Assembly: GCF_004337985.1 (NCBI RefSeq)
Contig: NC_043744.1
Location: 746,730-810,729, forward strand
Origin: Pyricularia pennisetigena
Taxonomy: Eukaryota; Ascomycota; Sordariomycetes; Magnaporthales; Pyriculariaceae
DNA length: 64,000 bases
Reading direction: 5' to 3'
The notes below the pieces were generated by a model. That model was given only the letters and a program-made list of their open reading frames with translations, was not told the DNA's origin and made no database searches. Of the stretch, positions 10,988 through 22,066 are shown one piece after another (position 1 is the first letter of the stretch; each line of letters starts with the position of its first letter). Made by a program: the position numbers and the translations under genes.

Positions 10988-12430
10988 ATGGCAACTGCCG
11001 CAGCAGACCAAGCGGCCGAGTATACACTCAAGGATGTCGCCTCCCACAAGTCAGCCAATGATGCGTGGATGGTGATTCACGGGCAGGTCTACGACGTCAC
11101 AAAATACATACACGACCACCCGGGCGGTGCCGAAGTCCTCGTCGAGGCCGCGGGCACAGACGCCAGCGAGGCCTTCGACTCGGCCGGCCACTCGGAGGAT
11201 GCCTTTGAGATCATGGCCGAGTTCCGCGTCGGCAAGGCCAAGGGCGGCAGCACCAAGAAGCCGGCTGCCAAGGTTGTCCGTATCGCCAGCGTCCCACCGC
11301 CGGCCCCTTCGAGCGCGGGTTCGGCAGCCACCAGTCCGAAGCAGCTCGCTGCGGCGGCATCCGCTGTGACCTTGGGTGCTGTGGCGTTGTACCATGCCAC
11401 CGGGGTCGTCTCGCGGTTGGACGAGCGTCACTTCGTCTCCCAGCTCATCCGTCACATCACAAGATATCTCCCCCAGCTGAAGCTCACATCGACAGAGCGT
11501 CGCGGAGGCCTGGGCTTCATTCAGGGCTTCGCACTGGCGGCCGGCATTGTCGCCGTCGCAGGCACAGTCGCGATGAGACGGTTCTCCAAGCTGCTGAGCT
11601 TCGGGAACGGACTCACCCAGTTCCCGCCTCACATGAAGGCGTCGACGCTGCCCAAGCCCGATCCCCTCCTCCAGCGCGGCTGGCTCGACCCGGTTCACTG
11701 GCAGTCTTTACCTCTGGCAAAGAAGGAGCTCCTCGCGCCAAGCGTGTACCGGCTGACGTTCACGCTCCCGACACCGACCACGGTGCTGGGCCTGCCGACC
11801 GGACAGCACGTCTCCATCCGTGCCGAGATGGACGGCAAGAGCGTCTCGCGGTCCTACACGCCCGTGTCCAACAACTCGGACCTCGGCGTGCTGGTCCTCG
11901 TCGTGCGCTGCTACCCGGACGGCCTCCTGACGGGCCGGTACCTGGCAAATCTCGAGGTCGGCGACGAGGTGCAGTTCCGCGGGCCCAAGGGCGCCATGCG
12001 CTACCACCGCAACTCGTGCAAGCGCATCGGCATGCTGGCGGGCGGCACCGGCATCACGCCCATGTTCCAGCTGATCCGGGCCATCTGCGAGGACAGGTGG
12101 GACACCACCGAGGTGAGCCTCGTCTACGCCTGCAGGAATGAGGGCGACATCCTGCTGCGCAAGGAGCTCGAGGCCTTTGCCAGGAAATACCCCCAGAACC
12201 TCAAGGTGCATTACCTGCTAGACGAGGCGCCGGCCGAGTGGAAATACGGCGTCGGCCACGTCACGGCCGATATCATCGCTGAGCGTTTCCCACAGCCGGC
12301 GCCGGGGGCCAAGATCATGATCTGTGGCCCGCCTGGCATGGTAGGTGCTGCCAAGAAAATGCTTGCAGGCCTCGGCTTTGAGCAGCCAGGGGCGATTTCC
12401 AAGATGGATGATCAAGTATTCTGCTTTTAA
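10988..12430 (+). CDS. cytochrome b5 - NADH-cytochrome b5 reductase fusion (copy 2, probably the same gene)
   Basis: Identical in all 480 residues to the gene at 9406-10848, including the b5 HPGG haem site and the GGTGITPM / CGPPGM reductase motifs. The upstream frame is open through the poly(A) and the N, but that extension is not real; the start is the same ATG as in copy 1. The sequence after this copy (12506 onward) is unique and is the true 3' flank. I would count one gene, not two, unless long reads show otherwise. Confidence 0.85.
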   Translation: MATAAADQAAEYTLKDVASHKSANDAWMVIHGQVYDVTKYIHDHPGGAEVLVEAAGTDASEAFDSAGHSEDAFEIMAEFRVGKAKGGSTKKPAAKVVRIASVPPPAPSSAGSAATSPKQLAAAASAVTLGAVALYHATGVVSRLDERHFVSQLIRHITRYLPQLKLTSTERRGGLGFIQGFALAAGIVAVAGTVAMRRFSKLLSFGNGLTQFPPHMKASTLPKPDPLLQRGWLDPVHWQSLPLAKKELLAPSVYRLTFTLPTPTTVLGLPTGQHVSIRAEMDGKSVSRSYTPVSNNSDLGVLVLVVRCYPDGLLTGRYLANLEVGDEVQFRGPKGAMRYHRNSCKRIGMLAGGTGITPMFQLIRAICEDRWDTTEVSLVYACRNEGDILLRKELEAFARKYPQNLKVHYLLDEAPAEWKYGVGHVTADIIAERFPQPAPGAKIMICGPPGMVGAAKKMLAGLGFEQPGAISKMDDQVFCF

Positions 12431-12505
12431 TGGGGCGAGATCCTTCCTCAGTGTCAGCAGTCTCTTCTTGCACCTTTTTGTGGTCGGTAGATGTTGTTTC
12501 CATAT

Positions 12506-12914
12506 AATGATACCAAATAGACTTTGGAGTTAGGTTGTTATTAAATTTTCATTTGTCCTTTCATTTGTATTCATAGCATCAATAGGCTGAGAAATTCCTC
12601 GATATTGCATTGGATTTAAAGATATTTCATTCCCCATTCGAGATATATGCATCTGTCTGACGATAAAAAAAAAAGAAAAAAAAAAGAAGAAAAAAAGCAA
12701 AAAGCAAAAGGGGTATCAGACCAATCGGACCAACGGCTGAATAAACAGGATGCAAAAAAGAGACATTCATCAAATGGGTATTGTGCTAGTGTATGCAAAC
12801 GGGGTTTAGGAGCGAGCCATAAACAGACTACTCTTACCCCCTGTATGTAGTGTTTATCATATTCGTGTTCAAGCATGGATTGTCGATAGAGTTTAGTGTG
12901 CCTCTTCGGTTCCG
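12506..12914. other. 3' intergenic, b5 reductase / hypothetical gene
   Basis: 409 bp between two convergent genes. An A/G-rich stretch lies at 12663-12710. No gene is seen. Confidence 0.6.
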
Positions 12915-14126
12915 CTATGCACCGTTGAGCGGTGGTGTTCCTTTATCCACAGGAAGGAGGCCCTCTCGGGCCAAATCCTCCTCAAGTTCCCGCCGTATGT
13001 ATATCCTGCGTTCTGTTGCTTCCATAACATCCGAGCTCTGTCCGCTGTCTGTTGAGTCGATACCGGCAGCCTTAAGCAGTACACGGAGCAGAGATGCAGT
13101 CCCAGCTGGGCCAAGGTCCATCAACCGACGGAAAAGGCGAGCGTTTTCGACCTGAACAGTCAGCTGCCTACTGTCCCGATGTTGCTTGGCCTCCAATTCG
13201 GCAGCCTGTGCGGCGTGTATCCTCGACAGAAGGCCGCTCCGGCGGCTTTCAAGGCTGGCGATGTGCGATAGTGCGCTGGCGACAGCGTCATCTTCGTTGA
13301 CGTGGATGGAGATTGGCATGGTGCTGCTGGGACGCAGCGAGGCGGGGGTGGTAGTCGTGCTGAGACCGCCCGGGCCGTCAAAGACGTTCAATTGCTCTGA
13401 CAACCGGGTTCTAGCAAGTTGCAGCTTGGCCTCGACGCTCCTATATTCGTTTTGTAGCTGCTCGACTTGCGCGGCAGCTTCGGCGGCCTCGGGACCAGGG
13501 GCGGCGGATTGTGGAGGATTGGTGACCAGCTGCGCACCGAGCGACATGACCTTTTGCCCTACGCCGGTGACCAGTAGCGATGACTGCATCGCGCTCGAAG
13601 TAACAGTCGACATGGGTGTCTTGTGTTGCTGGCTAAGTTGCTGTACAGGCGGAGGCTCGAAGTCGGGAGACGAGGCGTCGTGTTGCAGATCCAAGAAGTC
13701 ATCGAAGCCGCCCCCGTCGTCTTCTGGAAGCTGATGGGTTATCAGATCGGTAGGTATGTCCTGGCTGGCTGCTTGACTGGGTCCCCGACTGTTCCTGGCA
13801 GTAGATTGTACGTCGTCTGGGGTGATTGAAACTAGTCGGCGCTTCTTGGGTACGCTCCTCGAGACTTGCGGAGCTTCGGACAGATGGCGTTTAGGGTTTT
13901 GTGAAGTCTGTGAGACGGGCGATTGAAGTGTTAAAAAACATGAGGGACAACGAAATGATTTTGTGCCTCGACCGTGGTAGTGCCTTACCATAGGACTGCC
14001 TTGAGACCGGCGACGTCCTGGTGCAGAATTCGAAGGACTTGACGACCGCAGTCTTTCCATCCGGCCTGTGTATTCTTTGTTCATTATTTTCGTTGTGATG
14101 TTGCTGATGGTTTGGCCAGCAACCAT
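12915..14126 (-). CDS. hypothetical disordered / coiled-coil protein
   Basis: I do not recognise this protein. The model has two exons, 14126-13989 and 13907-12915, for 376 aa. The 81-nt intron has GTAAGG and CACAG ends and is a multiple of three, so the frame stays open if it is retained. The first 46 residues are Ser/Arg-rich. A KKRR cluster follows (possible nuclear signal), then an acidic DDGGGFDDFLDL patch. From about residue 180 there are two heptad-like helices, around AAEAAAQVEQLQNEYRSVEA and the SHIASLESRRSGLLSRI stretch, then an RRELEEDL helix near the C terminus. The frame is open upstream to 14282 without an ATG, so an additional 5' exon is possible. A nuclear structural or regulatory role is a guess. 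Confidence 0.6.
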   Translation of the reverse strand: MVAGQTISNITTKIMNKEYTGRMERLRSSSPSNSAPGRRRSQGSPMVRHYHGRGTKSFRCPSCFLTLQSPVSQTSQNPKRHLSEAPQVSRSVPKKRRLVSITPDDVQSTARNSRGPSQAASQDIPTDLITHQLPEDDGGGFDDFLDLQHDASSPDFEPPPVQQLSQQHKTPMSTVTSSAMQSSLLVTGVGQKVMSLGAQLVTNPPQSAAPGPEAAEAAAQVEQLQNEYRSVEAKLQLARTRLSEQLNVFDGPGGLSTTTTPASLRPSSTMPISIHVNEDDAVASALSHIASLESRRSGLLSRIHAAQAAELEAKQHRDSRQLTVQVENARLFRRLMDLGPAGTASLLRVLLKAAGIDSTDSGQSSDVMEATERRIYIRRELEEDLAREGLLPVDKGTPPLNGA

Positions 14127-14695
14127 CTCGGACTTGGAATCGGCGATCGCAAAGTGTGGGTATACTTTTTTTCTTCGCTTGTCGGACGAGGGGGTCGGCG
14201 CAACAATGCGGTGAGGCCCTGTACCAACAGCATTCGAGGGCAGTGGAATTTGGTTGTGTCGCTCGTGCTTGGAACAGCCCAAACGCGTCAGGGGCGTGTC
14301 GCTGGCCGGTTTGTTTGTACAATTCTATAAACAGATACCCGCCAGGTAGCTCATATATCCGGGCCTGATTGATTATGACAAGCAAGAGAACACCGATACC
14401 ACGCTCCGTACCTGTTACTGAGGAATTGTCTTGACGATAATACTTCTGGCGATTCGGGACTCAAAAAGGTGAGACCATGATTGCCTAAAATTATCTTGCT
14501 CGCTCCCGAACAGGGATAAGGACAGGGATTGGAGCTGTCAAATTTGTCTGTGCCCCACCTGCAACGCGTTAATTGAGCCAAGACCCATCGAGGACAGGAC
14601 AGTGTTCCGACGGCGCCATTGAATTAGTTATTGTACTGTACAGTTACTTGGTACTTTATGATTTCGCCCATTTCACCCCAATCGCCGCGACTTTT
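14127..14695. other. intergenic, hypothetical gene / Tda3-like gene
   Basis: 569 bp with no supportable gene; promoter of the hypothetical protein and 3' end of the oxidoreductase. Confidence 0.55.
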
Positions 14696-15993
14696 TTAAG
14701 CCTTCAACATGTCAACATCAGCCGACAAGGCTTTGCCCTGAAATATCATCTCCGACATCACCAACCCTGTTCCAGGTCCCAATGTGATTCCCCAGCAAGT
14801 GTGGCCAGCCGCGATATACAAACCATGCTCAGGCGACCCATCAATAAGCGGCCCGTTGAACGACCCTCCCGGCAGATAGCAAGCCTGCTCCTTCTCAATC
14901 GTCGCGCTCTCCCCCAGCACCTCAGGACTGATCACTCTGATCTGTTCAACGAGCTTGGCCGTCTGCGCCTTGTCGTACGTGACCTCGTCGGCCGTTTTTG
15001 GCAACGGCACATCGTCTGACCCTCCGCAGACGTAGACAGTGCCATCACCGCGGGCGTAAACCTCGGGCGCACCCGCCCGCACGTGTTTCTCTGCGCTGTT
15101 CTTTGGTACGTATTTCATATCGGTGAACAAGCAGTGCTCTGTTGTTGGTCTGGTACCGCGCACCACGATGGAATGAGCTCGAGATCCGTCAATTGTTTTG
15201 CCCTTGCGAATGATCTGCGGTGGAATCTTCTGTGACGAATCGCCGGGTAGCAACGAGTTCAGGAGCGATCCGGTCCAGGGCCCTGCCGCAACGACAACGC
15301 AATCACATTCGATATGATCTTCTTGACCCTGTGAAGTCCTCACACGCAGCCCGCGGACTTTACCTTGGTCATCAAGATCCAGAGATGTGGCCGCTGTGGC
15401 AAGTCGAGCTTCCACTCCGTCGTGCTTCAGCGCCGCCTCCACCATATACTCGACCAGGTGCTTGGGGGTAACTTGTGCCGTGGTGCTGCTGGATCCGAGA
15501 GTACTAGTCGACGTCACGATTGAGGGATCCACCCAGTTCAGCTCCTTGGGGCATTTGGATCGGCTCTTTGTGGTATCAATGTTTACTTGTAGAGTCTGGA
15601 GGTCAAATTTAAGTAACCAGCCACGATAACAAAAAGAATCACATCCAAAACTGTGCCAGTTCTTACCTCAACAGCTCGATACCCCCATCTCTCACCCCCA
15701 TTGCCTTCTTTTGCAATCTCGCGGTGCAGCCGGTAGCTCAACTCAGCCAAACTAGAAGTTGCAGCTCCATGCCAGTCTAGCGCCAAGAAGCCGCCCGACT
15801 TCCCGCTTGCGCCTGGGGCAAGCTCGGAAGAGGCCTCGATGAGAGTCAGCCGTGACGGCGATGATGATTTCTCCCGGAGCGGGCTTTTTGCAGCATAGAA
15901 GAGTGTCGAGGCTCCAACGATGCCGCCACCGATGATGACAGTGTGGCGTGGTGCCGATAGGCGACCGGCGGTGGTACTAACGGAGCTTGCCAT
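14696..15993 (-). CDS. FAD-dependent oxidoreductase, Tda3-like
   Basis: Two exons, 15993-15667 and 15595-14696, give 408 aa. The N-terminal Rossmann motif VIIGGGIVGAST is at about residues 19-30, then a GASGKSGGFLALDW flavin-contact segment. A second dinucleotide segment CVVVAAGPWTG follows, and a C-terminal AAGHTCWGITLGPGTG closes the FAD site. The combination GKSGGFLA...W with GHTCWGI is the pattern of the yeast Tda3 group, linked in yeast to vesicle sorting and hydroperoxide/toxin sensitivity. The small molecule it acts on is not known. It differs from the PuuB-like oxidase at 3592-5219 in the GKSGG versus GRNGG signature. No signal peptide. Confidence 0.88.
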
Positions 15994-16271
15994 TCTGGCG
16001 AGGTTGTTTTTTACTATCATGTGGATGCTTTCAAGTTCATCCAAACACCTGAACAGCCTATGCCGGTAGGCATTCTTCACTTGTTACGTTCGCCAGCGAA
16101 GTTACCTTTGCTCGACCCCACGGCGGGGCAGTGACGTCAGTAAACCCCCAAGGTCGGGTCGATGCGAGTGACATTTTGTAGACGATTCTACAAGTCAAGA
16201 GAGAAAAAAAAATATGTCCAACAGTTACCACAGCAATCCGAGACGCCTTTTCGCAAAGTATCCAAAGGCAA

Positions 16272-16311
<40 letters not shown>

Positions 16312-16528
16312 CAATCTTGATCCGATTCCTCACTCTCGAAACTTTATTCAATGGCTTGATGAGCCCAATAGATAGATGATCATTAACCCGACGGTTAGAC
16401 TTATGACATCCCGTTCGCCCTAACAGCCTTCCTGTCTGCAGTGTCGTAAGCCCTTTTTAGGCAGAACGATGTCGATACCAAGCCTCCATTGCCTTTTCAA
16501 ACCGCACACAGATGCGGCGATCGAACAT
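15994..16528. other. intergenic with long poly(A) run
   Basis: Promoter of the Tda3-like gene, with an A-run of about 34 at 16276-16309 (a T-run on its coding strand, about 280 bp upstream of the ATG). No gene is seen. Confidence 0.6.
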
Positions 16529-16885
16529 CTATCTACAATGCCCAATCAGTGACTCAATGTTTTGATACTTGCAACAGTCCTTGAAGGTTTGCCTCAAGTC
16601 CTTGGTCACGGTGCACACGGGGCCCTAAGTAGATTTCGCCCATGTCAGCGCTAAGAACTCGCCTGATCAGAGAAGTATCATACCACATGTGGCTGGAATA
16701 GCTTCACTCACATAGCCGCCCGTCCTTCTGCCCATGGCCTGACAACAATAGCCTGTCCACTGGGCCCATGCGTTTCCGTTGGCGCTGTTCATGCAGATGC
16801 AGTCGTTGCCGTTAAGACGCCAGCCGCAGTCGGCATAGATGCCCTGGCTAAGGGCGAGGAGAAGCGTTCCGAGTGAGTAGCGCAT
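16529..16885 (-). CDS. small secreted cysteine-rich protein (effector candidate)
   Basis: Two exons, 16885-16712 and 16624-16529, give 89 aa. The first 18 residues form a signal peptide (MRYSLGTLLLALSQGIYA, cleavage before DCGW). The mature 71 aa hold nine Cys, at about 20, 29, 31, 47, 48, 62, 75, 76 and 88, including two CC pairs, which suggests a disulphide-stabilised apoplastic protein. No family is recognised. The splice (GTGAGT to CTTAG) is in phase 0 and the second exon adds four Cys. The gene stands at the edge of a 6.7 kb gene-poor block, a setting common for fungal effectors. Role in interaction is inferred from secretion and size alone. Confidence 0.82.
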
Positions 16886-19800
16886 ATTGGGAAGGGCTGA
16901 CGGCGGAATAGAATAGCGATTGACTGTGATGGTCTTTGTTCATTTAGGTGCTTGTCTGCTGTCGAGGAAAGCCATACTTATATACTTGCCGGATGTGTGC
17001 CTCCGATCATCGGTTTAGCACCCATAGTTTAGCAAACACCGAGGACAAGGCAGTTCGGATATTATGCTTCATTGAAGCGCCTCCAAGCATCATAAACTCA
17101 TCGGGTCTGGGCCATGGTCCATTGATGTGGCAAGTGACCGAACATGATGTCCAGAACACTAGTCCGCCCAGAAGCGGGCAGAGCAGCGATGATGTCGTTG
17201 CAATTCGCCGCATGCATGCCATTCTCATGATGACCGAACTATATTCACCGACCAATGGTGCCATTTACCTGGATATTAATATACGGTGGCACAGGCCGTA
17301 CCGCTGCTGTCAACGCGCGTATTTTTCAGGCTGAAATCCAGACCCAGGTGCCAAACCCTTGCATCGGCAGGTGAGGGACACATCAAATTGGAGCATGTAA
17401 TCCCGTCGGTTGACTGAACACTATCAAACATTAAAAACGCAGTGCCCGACCCCACAACAACAACCTCCGAACCATGGATTGGAAATGCATACCGGCGGTT
17501 TGCCCATCGCGTCGGTCGCCGCAATCGACACGTCGCTCATTTAGGCGTTTGCGGATGTCCCTGTCCCTACAATACAGGAATACTGCGCCATGCTCTTGGC
17601 ACAGTCAAATGTGTGTGCCTGGAACATCGACGATATCGTGCTCGTATGTATCCAGGCACATAACCATCCCCTTTTTTTTCGGTTTGAACCAGCTCTTGGC
17701 TTGGTATATTACCCGCGGGAGCATCAAAGTGGTCCGGTCCGGATACCATGCGCTTATCTTGGCACACGGCAGTCCAAAAGAACAGCTCCAAGGTGCCGCT
17801 GACTGCGGAGCCACAGCAGTACTCTGGTCATTGTTCAGGTTAGCATAGTCTGTTCATATAATACGGTCTTTTGTTTCCCTTAGCCACCTGCACACCAGGA
17901 AGTTGTTCTAGCATCGAGGACAATTGCGATGCGAAAGGACGGCTTCTGTAACACGCTACCAGCAGATCATGCCATGAGCTTTCCAGCCTTCAGTTGGTTT
18001 GGGAATGGTGTCCATAGAAGCCAGAGTAACTGTTTGCCAGCTCAGCACGCTCAAATCCTGCATGTAACCTTGTAGGAAGATTGCGTAAGGAAGATGCTAT
18101 CTTGCAGTGAACCGCCGGCAAAGAAGCATCGCACAACTTTCTCGGCGCTTGGTTCTTGCAGACGTTGCCCTCTCAGAATACCAGTCGAGCACACGATCTC
18201 GGCGTGTTCTTATTTGGGTCGATTGGTGATGAGAAAACTGGTGCGATTCGAGAAGTCTTATGGTCGGAAAAATATGTCGGTCTCTTCGGACTCGACAGGA
18301 TGATAGAAGGCAACACAACAACCTAACAATGGAATTTGATGGCTGAGGTTTTGAGGGTAGCGGTTTGGATCCGAATGTCGAGCCATGCAAGCTGGCAGCT
18401 GAACTCGCGGATTCTACGCTTGCAAGCCAGAGTCAATGGTATTGAAACCCCCCAGCTTGGACAGATGACAGACAAAGTTTCGGTGTTTGAGAGGAATTAA
18501 GATTTACAAGAGTACTTCTGCATTACGGAGACAGTGTGAGGGGAGATGTCATATGCAGACCCCCACAGGGTATGTTGAACCAGAATGCAGGACCGCCCTA
18601 AGGCGATTGATTCATGTCAAGGCCATGCAATTGCGGGACTAGCCCTACTTTTGAGCAGGCTTTAAGTGGTACTCCCTGGCGGATTGATCGATAATTTTAG
18701 GCTTTCTTTACTCAAGTGAGCGAGCGAACCACAGAGCTGCCGTCCGTTGGCTCATTCAGCACCGCTCAAGGGGGTGCAGCAAGCTTTTTGGCTGCCTATG
18801 GTTCGGCCCGGACGTTTAAACTATTTGAAATTTACCCAATATAAGACATACGGAAGTTCTAGCCTCTGGAGTAGGCCCAGTGACTTTAACGTCATTCACA
18901 CAAATCTCTGGGACACGAGTCGAGGCACGCTTCGCGGCTTCCAGTAGCAACTACTGAGTAGGTGCCAAGCGCTCGGGGGAAGAGTCTAGTTCCGAATGCT
19001 GGCGCAAACATGTGAGAACTCGGCCTCGCGCGGGATCGAAGTATCGCCGATGCTCCCCGGGATGTGGGCTGTATAGTCCAGAAAAGATCAAATTTGGCCG
19101 CGAGACGGTGGTTGTGGTGGTGGTGGTGGTGGCGAGTTTGACATGCGATCTAACGCAGGTACGTACTTGGAGCTTGTTCGGGTCTAGAACTCGTGCTAAG
19201 ACATTGTCGATAAACTCTAGTAGGACGCGTTTGGGAATGCGTAGGCCCTCAAGGTACTTGGAGGTACACTAATGTAGGTGACCACGCAGGCAAGGTACAG
19301 CACCTGAGAATACACAACCGCTGAAAGCCTTAGTTCTAGGGTTGAAAGTCCTCTAATGCCTGTAGGTATTTTTGAGCAGCGCAAGCTGCCGTGTGTTGCT
19401 CATCTCTTTTGTCGTGATATTCCAACTTGAGAAATAGAAATAAAAGTGAGCCGTGCTGTTAAGAATTATTTAAATCACCCAAATTCCGGACTCGCCCCAC
19501 CGTTCAGCAACGTTCAAGGTTATTTATTATCTTTTGCTCCTCAGCAATGGTACCCGAAATAGGCTAGCTGGCCCTCTGTAATAACGGACGGCGTTTACGG
19601 GGGCCAAATCCCGAAGGGCTGGCTGGCACAGTTTTCGAGAAAGGGAGATAGAGGAGAAAAAAAAGGCCACAACTTTAACACCCTAAAACAAAGAATGATA
19701 TTATTTAGGATGCATGAGCAAACCTGGGACGTTTAAGATTTCTACGCAATGCTTTACCGTGACTAATATACTTTGCCCCATAATCTGTATAGTGTATAGC

Positions 19801-21252
19801 CTATAACCCTCATACGGATCGAGAGCTTCACTCCTATCTAAATTCGATTAGTGAACAAACTATTGATCCAAAATATACGGTCAAAGCGGAAAAAAACCTT
19901 GGCTTTCGCGCTTTCTGTTCTTGACTCTCCCACTAGACTTACCCCACTCCGATATAGAGGCAATGATCCCCTGTATGCAGTAAGTTCCATTCCCAGCAAA
20001 TGGTTAGAGACAGAATCGTCCAATGTGATTTACGTATTGGCCGAGAAGGGTGAAAGGGTCCCTTCCCAAATAATAGGGAGTTCTCAGACCAGGTTTTACC
20101 TGAGATGAGAAAACTCACAAGAGAAAGTGACGCAGCTTAGCTGTGCTCCCAGGGAGTCCCTAGGCCTGAATGGGGCTACAAAAGCATAAACAGACATAAC
20201 AACCTTTTTGGTTTAATGAGAAAAAAAAAGAGAAAAAAAAAATAGAAAAACAAAGCAATTTTATAGACTAGCATACAAAAATGGCGATATATCATCCGAG
20301 AAATCTGCTCATCAGATGATACGGCTCCTGAATCATAAACTCGCCTACTGCTTTGTCATTTCGAGCCAGGGATACTGCTACTCGGTACCGGAGAAAGAAG
20401 AAAAGATGGAGAAGAATATGGAGAAAAAAAGAAAAAGAAAAAAGAAACGGAAGAACGAGAAGAACGAGAAGAAAACGAAGAAAAAAAGAGAAAACGAAAA
20501 AATACAGCAAGCTTTCAGCTTCGTGCATAGACTGAACCAGCCAGTGCCAATAAGTTTCCTACGTACGTTCGTTCGTCGTTTACTGCAGGAAATATTTAGG
20601 CACTCTTCCTGCGCTGCGTATGAATAGTAGGCTTAGTCTTGGTCGCGAAGAATATATACGACTTTGGGGCAACTTTCACGCAGCCGCTATGCCAACAGCA
20701 TTTACTGGAGCGTGGTTGCATAACCTAGGCTAGGCTTCTATCGCCGATAGCTCGACTGGACTTGCTAGGCGAATCGAAAGATTACGCTTATATGTACTGC
20801 ACTAAGTATCATGCGGTTAAAGCCAAAAGGACTATTTTTGGAAAAGCCTACAAGGACGTATTTGGATTGCAGTTCTCATGCGTCATTCTGCACTGCCCAA
20901 TTAGTCCACAACAACGGGGTGTCCGAATGGCAAATGCTTGTCAAGCCCTGCCTCGCAAAGTAATATTATTGAAGATCGAATTCTGCATTCTTCTGTTCTG
21001 TACCACGAATTGACCAGCATCGACCGAGTAAATGGTATTTGGTTGTGTATATTTAGGAGTTGTTAATATAAAACAAGTACGAATATGCTGCTGCCTGAGC
21101 TCGATTTAGCAACTTGAACGTATCCCACCGCCAACTTGTGCCACCCATTGTGAAGTCGTACGCAGATATTCGGAATTTCACACAATTGTTCATTCTTTTA
21201 ACTTTAGTTGGGTTTGGTGAAAATTTGGCCACAACAGCGCCCTCTGGACAAA
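16886..21252. other. 4.4 kb gene-poor, low-complexity-rich region
   Basis: No gene could be supported. The short open frames here are broken, AT-biased downstream of 19.4 kb, and lack domains. Contents include a GGT-repeat patch (19108-19133), A/G-rich tracts (20220-20250, 20388-20512), and a 17.44-17.86 kb stretch whose + frame shows short protein-like pieces but no consistent splice structure. It may be decayed coding or transposon sequence. Confidence 0.5.
20388..20512 (+). repeat. polypurine (A/G) tract
   Basis: About 120 bases almost purely A and G (GAGAAAGAAG-type units) on the plus strand. It is low-complexity and capable in principle of triplex formation. Confidence 0.8.
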
Positions 21253-21732
21253 ATGGTCCACCTTCGATGCGCTTTTACCATTACGCTTTTGGCGCTATTA
21301 AGCGTCGTAACAGCAGCACCGCTAGGGTATCTTCCAACGATCGTCTGGACCGTCTCCAATGTGAAACCCGTGGACATGAACAATGATGACGGTTTAGAGG
21401 TGCCGCCAAACCCGGGTTACATCTCGACGACGACTGAGTATCAAGACGCCGAAGCGCTGGCCAGACGACTTAGACCAACCAACGGACGGATTTGGATTTA
21501 CATGATTGACACTTGCTTGGCTAGAAATATCAAGTTCACAAGTATGGACAAAGTCCAAGGCACATCGTCTGGTTCAAAGACCTACGCGGAGAACGAATGG
21601 AGAGTGCATGTTAAAATCCCTGTAAAAACCATCGTTGGACATCGGGTTATCAAGGAGAATGGCAAACTGGGTATGAGTTTATATGACAATTTCGGGGCTT
21701 CGAGGCGCCCTCGGAGAACCAAATGTTCGTGA
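21253..21732 (+). CDS. secreted ADP-ribosyltransferase-like (enterotoxin-A-fold) protein, possibly degenerate
   Basis: 159 aa, single exon. A signal peptide of about 21 residues ends in SVVTA. The mature part carries GYISTTTEYQDAEALARRL, the STT motif and helix of the R-S-E ART fold, and later an ENE in AENEWRVHVKIP, matching the E-x-E catalytic position and following strand. The first-strand Arg of the R-S-E triad is not evident: the equivalent place reads VWTV. The segment between strand one and STT is also short. The C-terminal dozen residues look out of register, and another frame remains open beyond, so a frameshift or an unrecognised intron is possible. Known relatives are secreted host-directed enzymes. 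Whether this copy is active is doubtful. Confidence 0.65.
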   Translation: MVHLRCAFTITLLALLSVVTAAPLGYLPTIVWTVSNVKPVDMNNDDGLEVPPNPGYISTTTEYQDAEALARRLRPTNGRIWIYMIDTCLARNIKFTSMDKVQGTSSGSKTYAENEWRVHVKIPVKTIVGHRVIKENGKLGMSLYDNFGASRRPRRTKCS

Positions 21733-22066
21733 TCCCGAATCCTGTCACGCCTTGGGAAGGGCAGACGACATGCCCATGAAACCAACGTCCGAGATTGCTA
21801 ACAGAGTTTGGCAAGCAGAAAATTATTAATAACAAAGCGCATAGCAACAAGGAATTTGTGAGCATGTGAGAAAGCCATATAGAGGAAGCGAGAAATTAAA
21901 AGCAAGATACGAGGAAGAGAATCATGGGGAAAAAAGCACGCATTCATCTAGCTTTTTTTTTTTTTTTTTTTTTTTTCTGGAACTATTTACCGGACCTGCA
22001 TTTAAACCTTGCGATCCTAACCCCTGTGTCCCTTGTCAAATAGCGCGCGCTACTTGGCGAGCCGGA
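21733..22066. other. spacer between ART-like gene and foldback element
   Basis: Contains a T22 run (21955-21976). No gene is seen. Confidence 0.6.

Larger units (their letters stand above)
9383..12505. repeat. direct duplication of the b5-reductase locus, probable assembly artefact
   Basis: Bases 9383-10923 recur at 10965-12505, offset 1582. The two encoded proteins are identical throughout and the 3' flank is the same up to ...CCATAT. Copy 1 ends exactly at a single N (10924) and copy 2 restarts in a poly(A) run of 37, where copy 1 has 30. This is what two overlapping contigs look like when a homopolymer of uncertain length kept them from being merged. Confidence 0.85.

Noticed and set aside
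10763..12430. 555-aa ORF reading through poly(A) and N into the second b5-reductase
   Set aside because: It joins the 3' end of copy 1 to copy 2 through a contig join; the lysine stretch is the poly(A). The true start is at 10988.
17440..17860. Cys-containing short frames, considered as a LysM or secreted-protein relic
   Set aside because: No LysM signature, no signal peptide, and no splice solution that joins the pieces; left as unexplained sequence.
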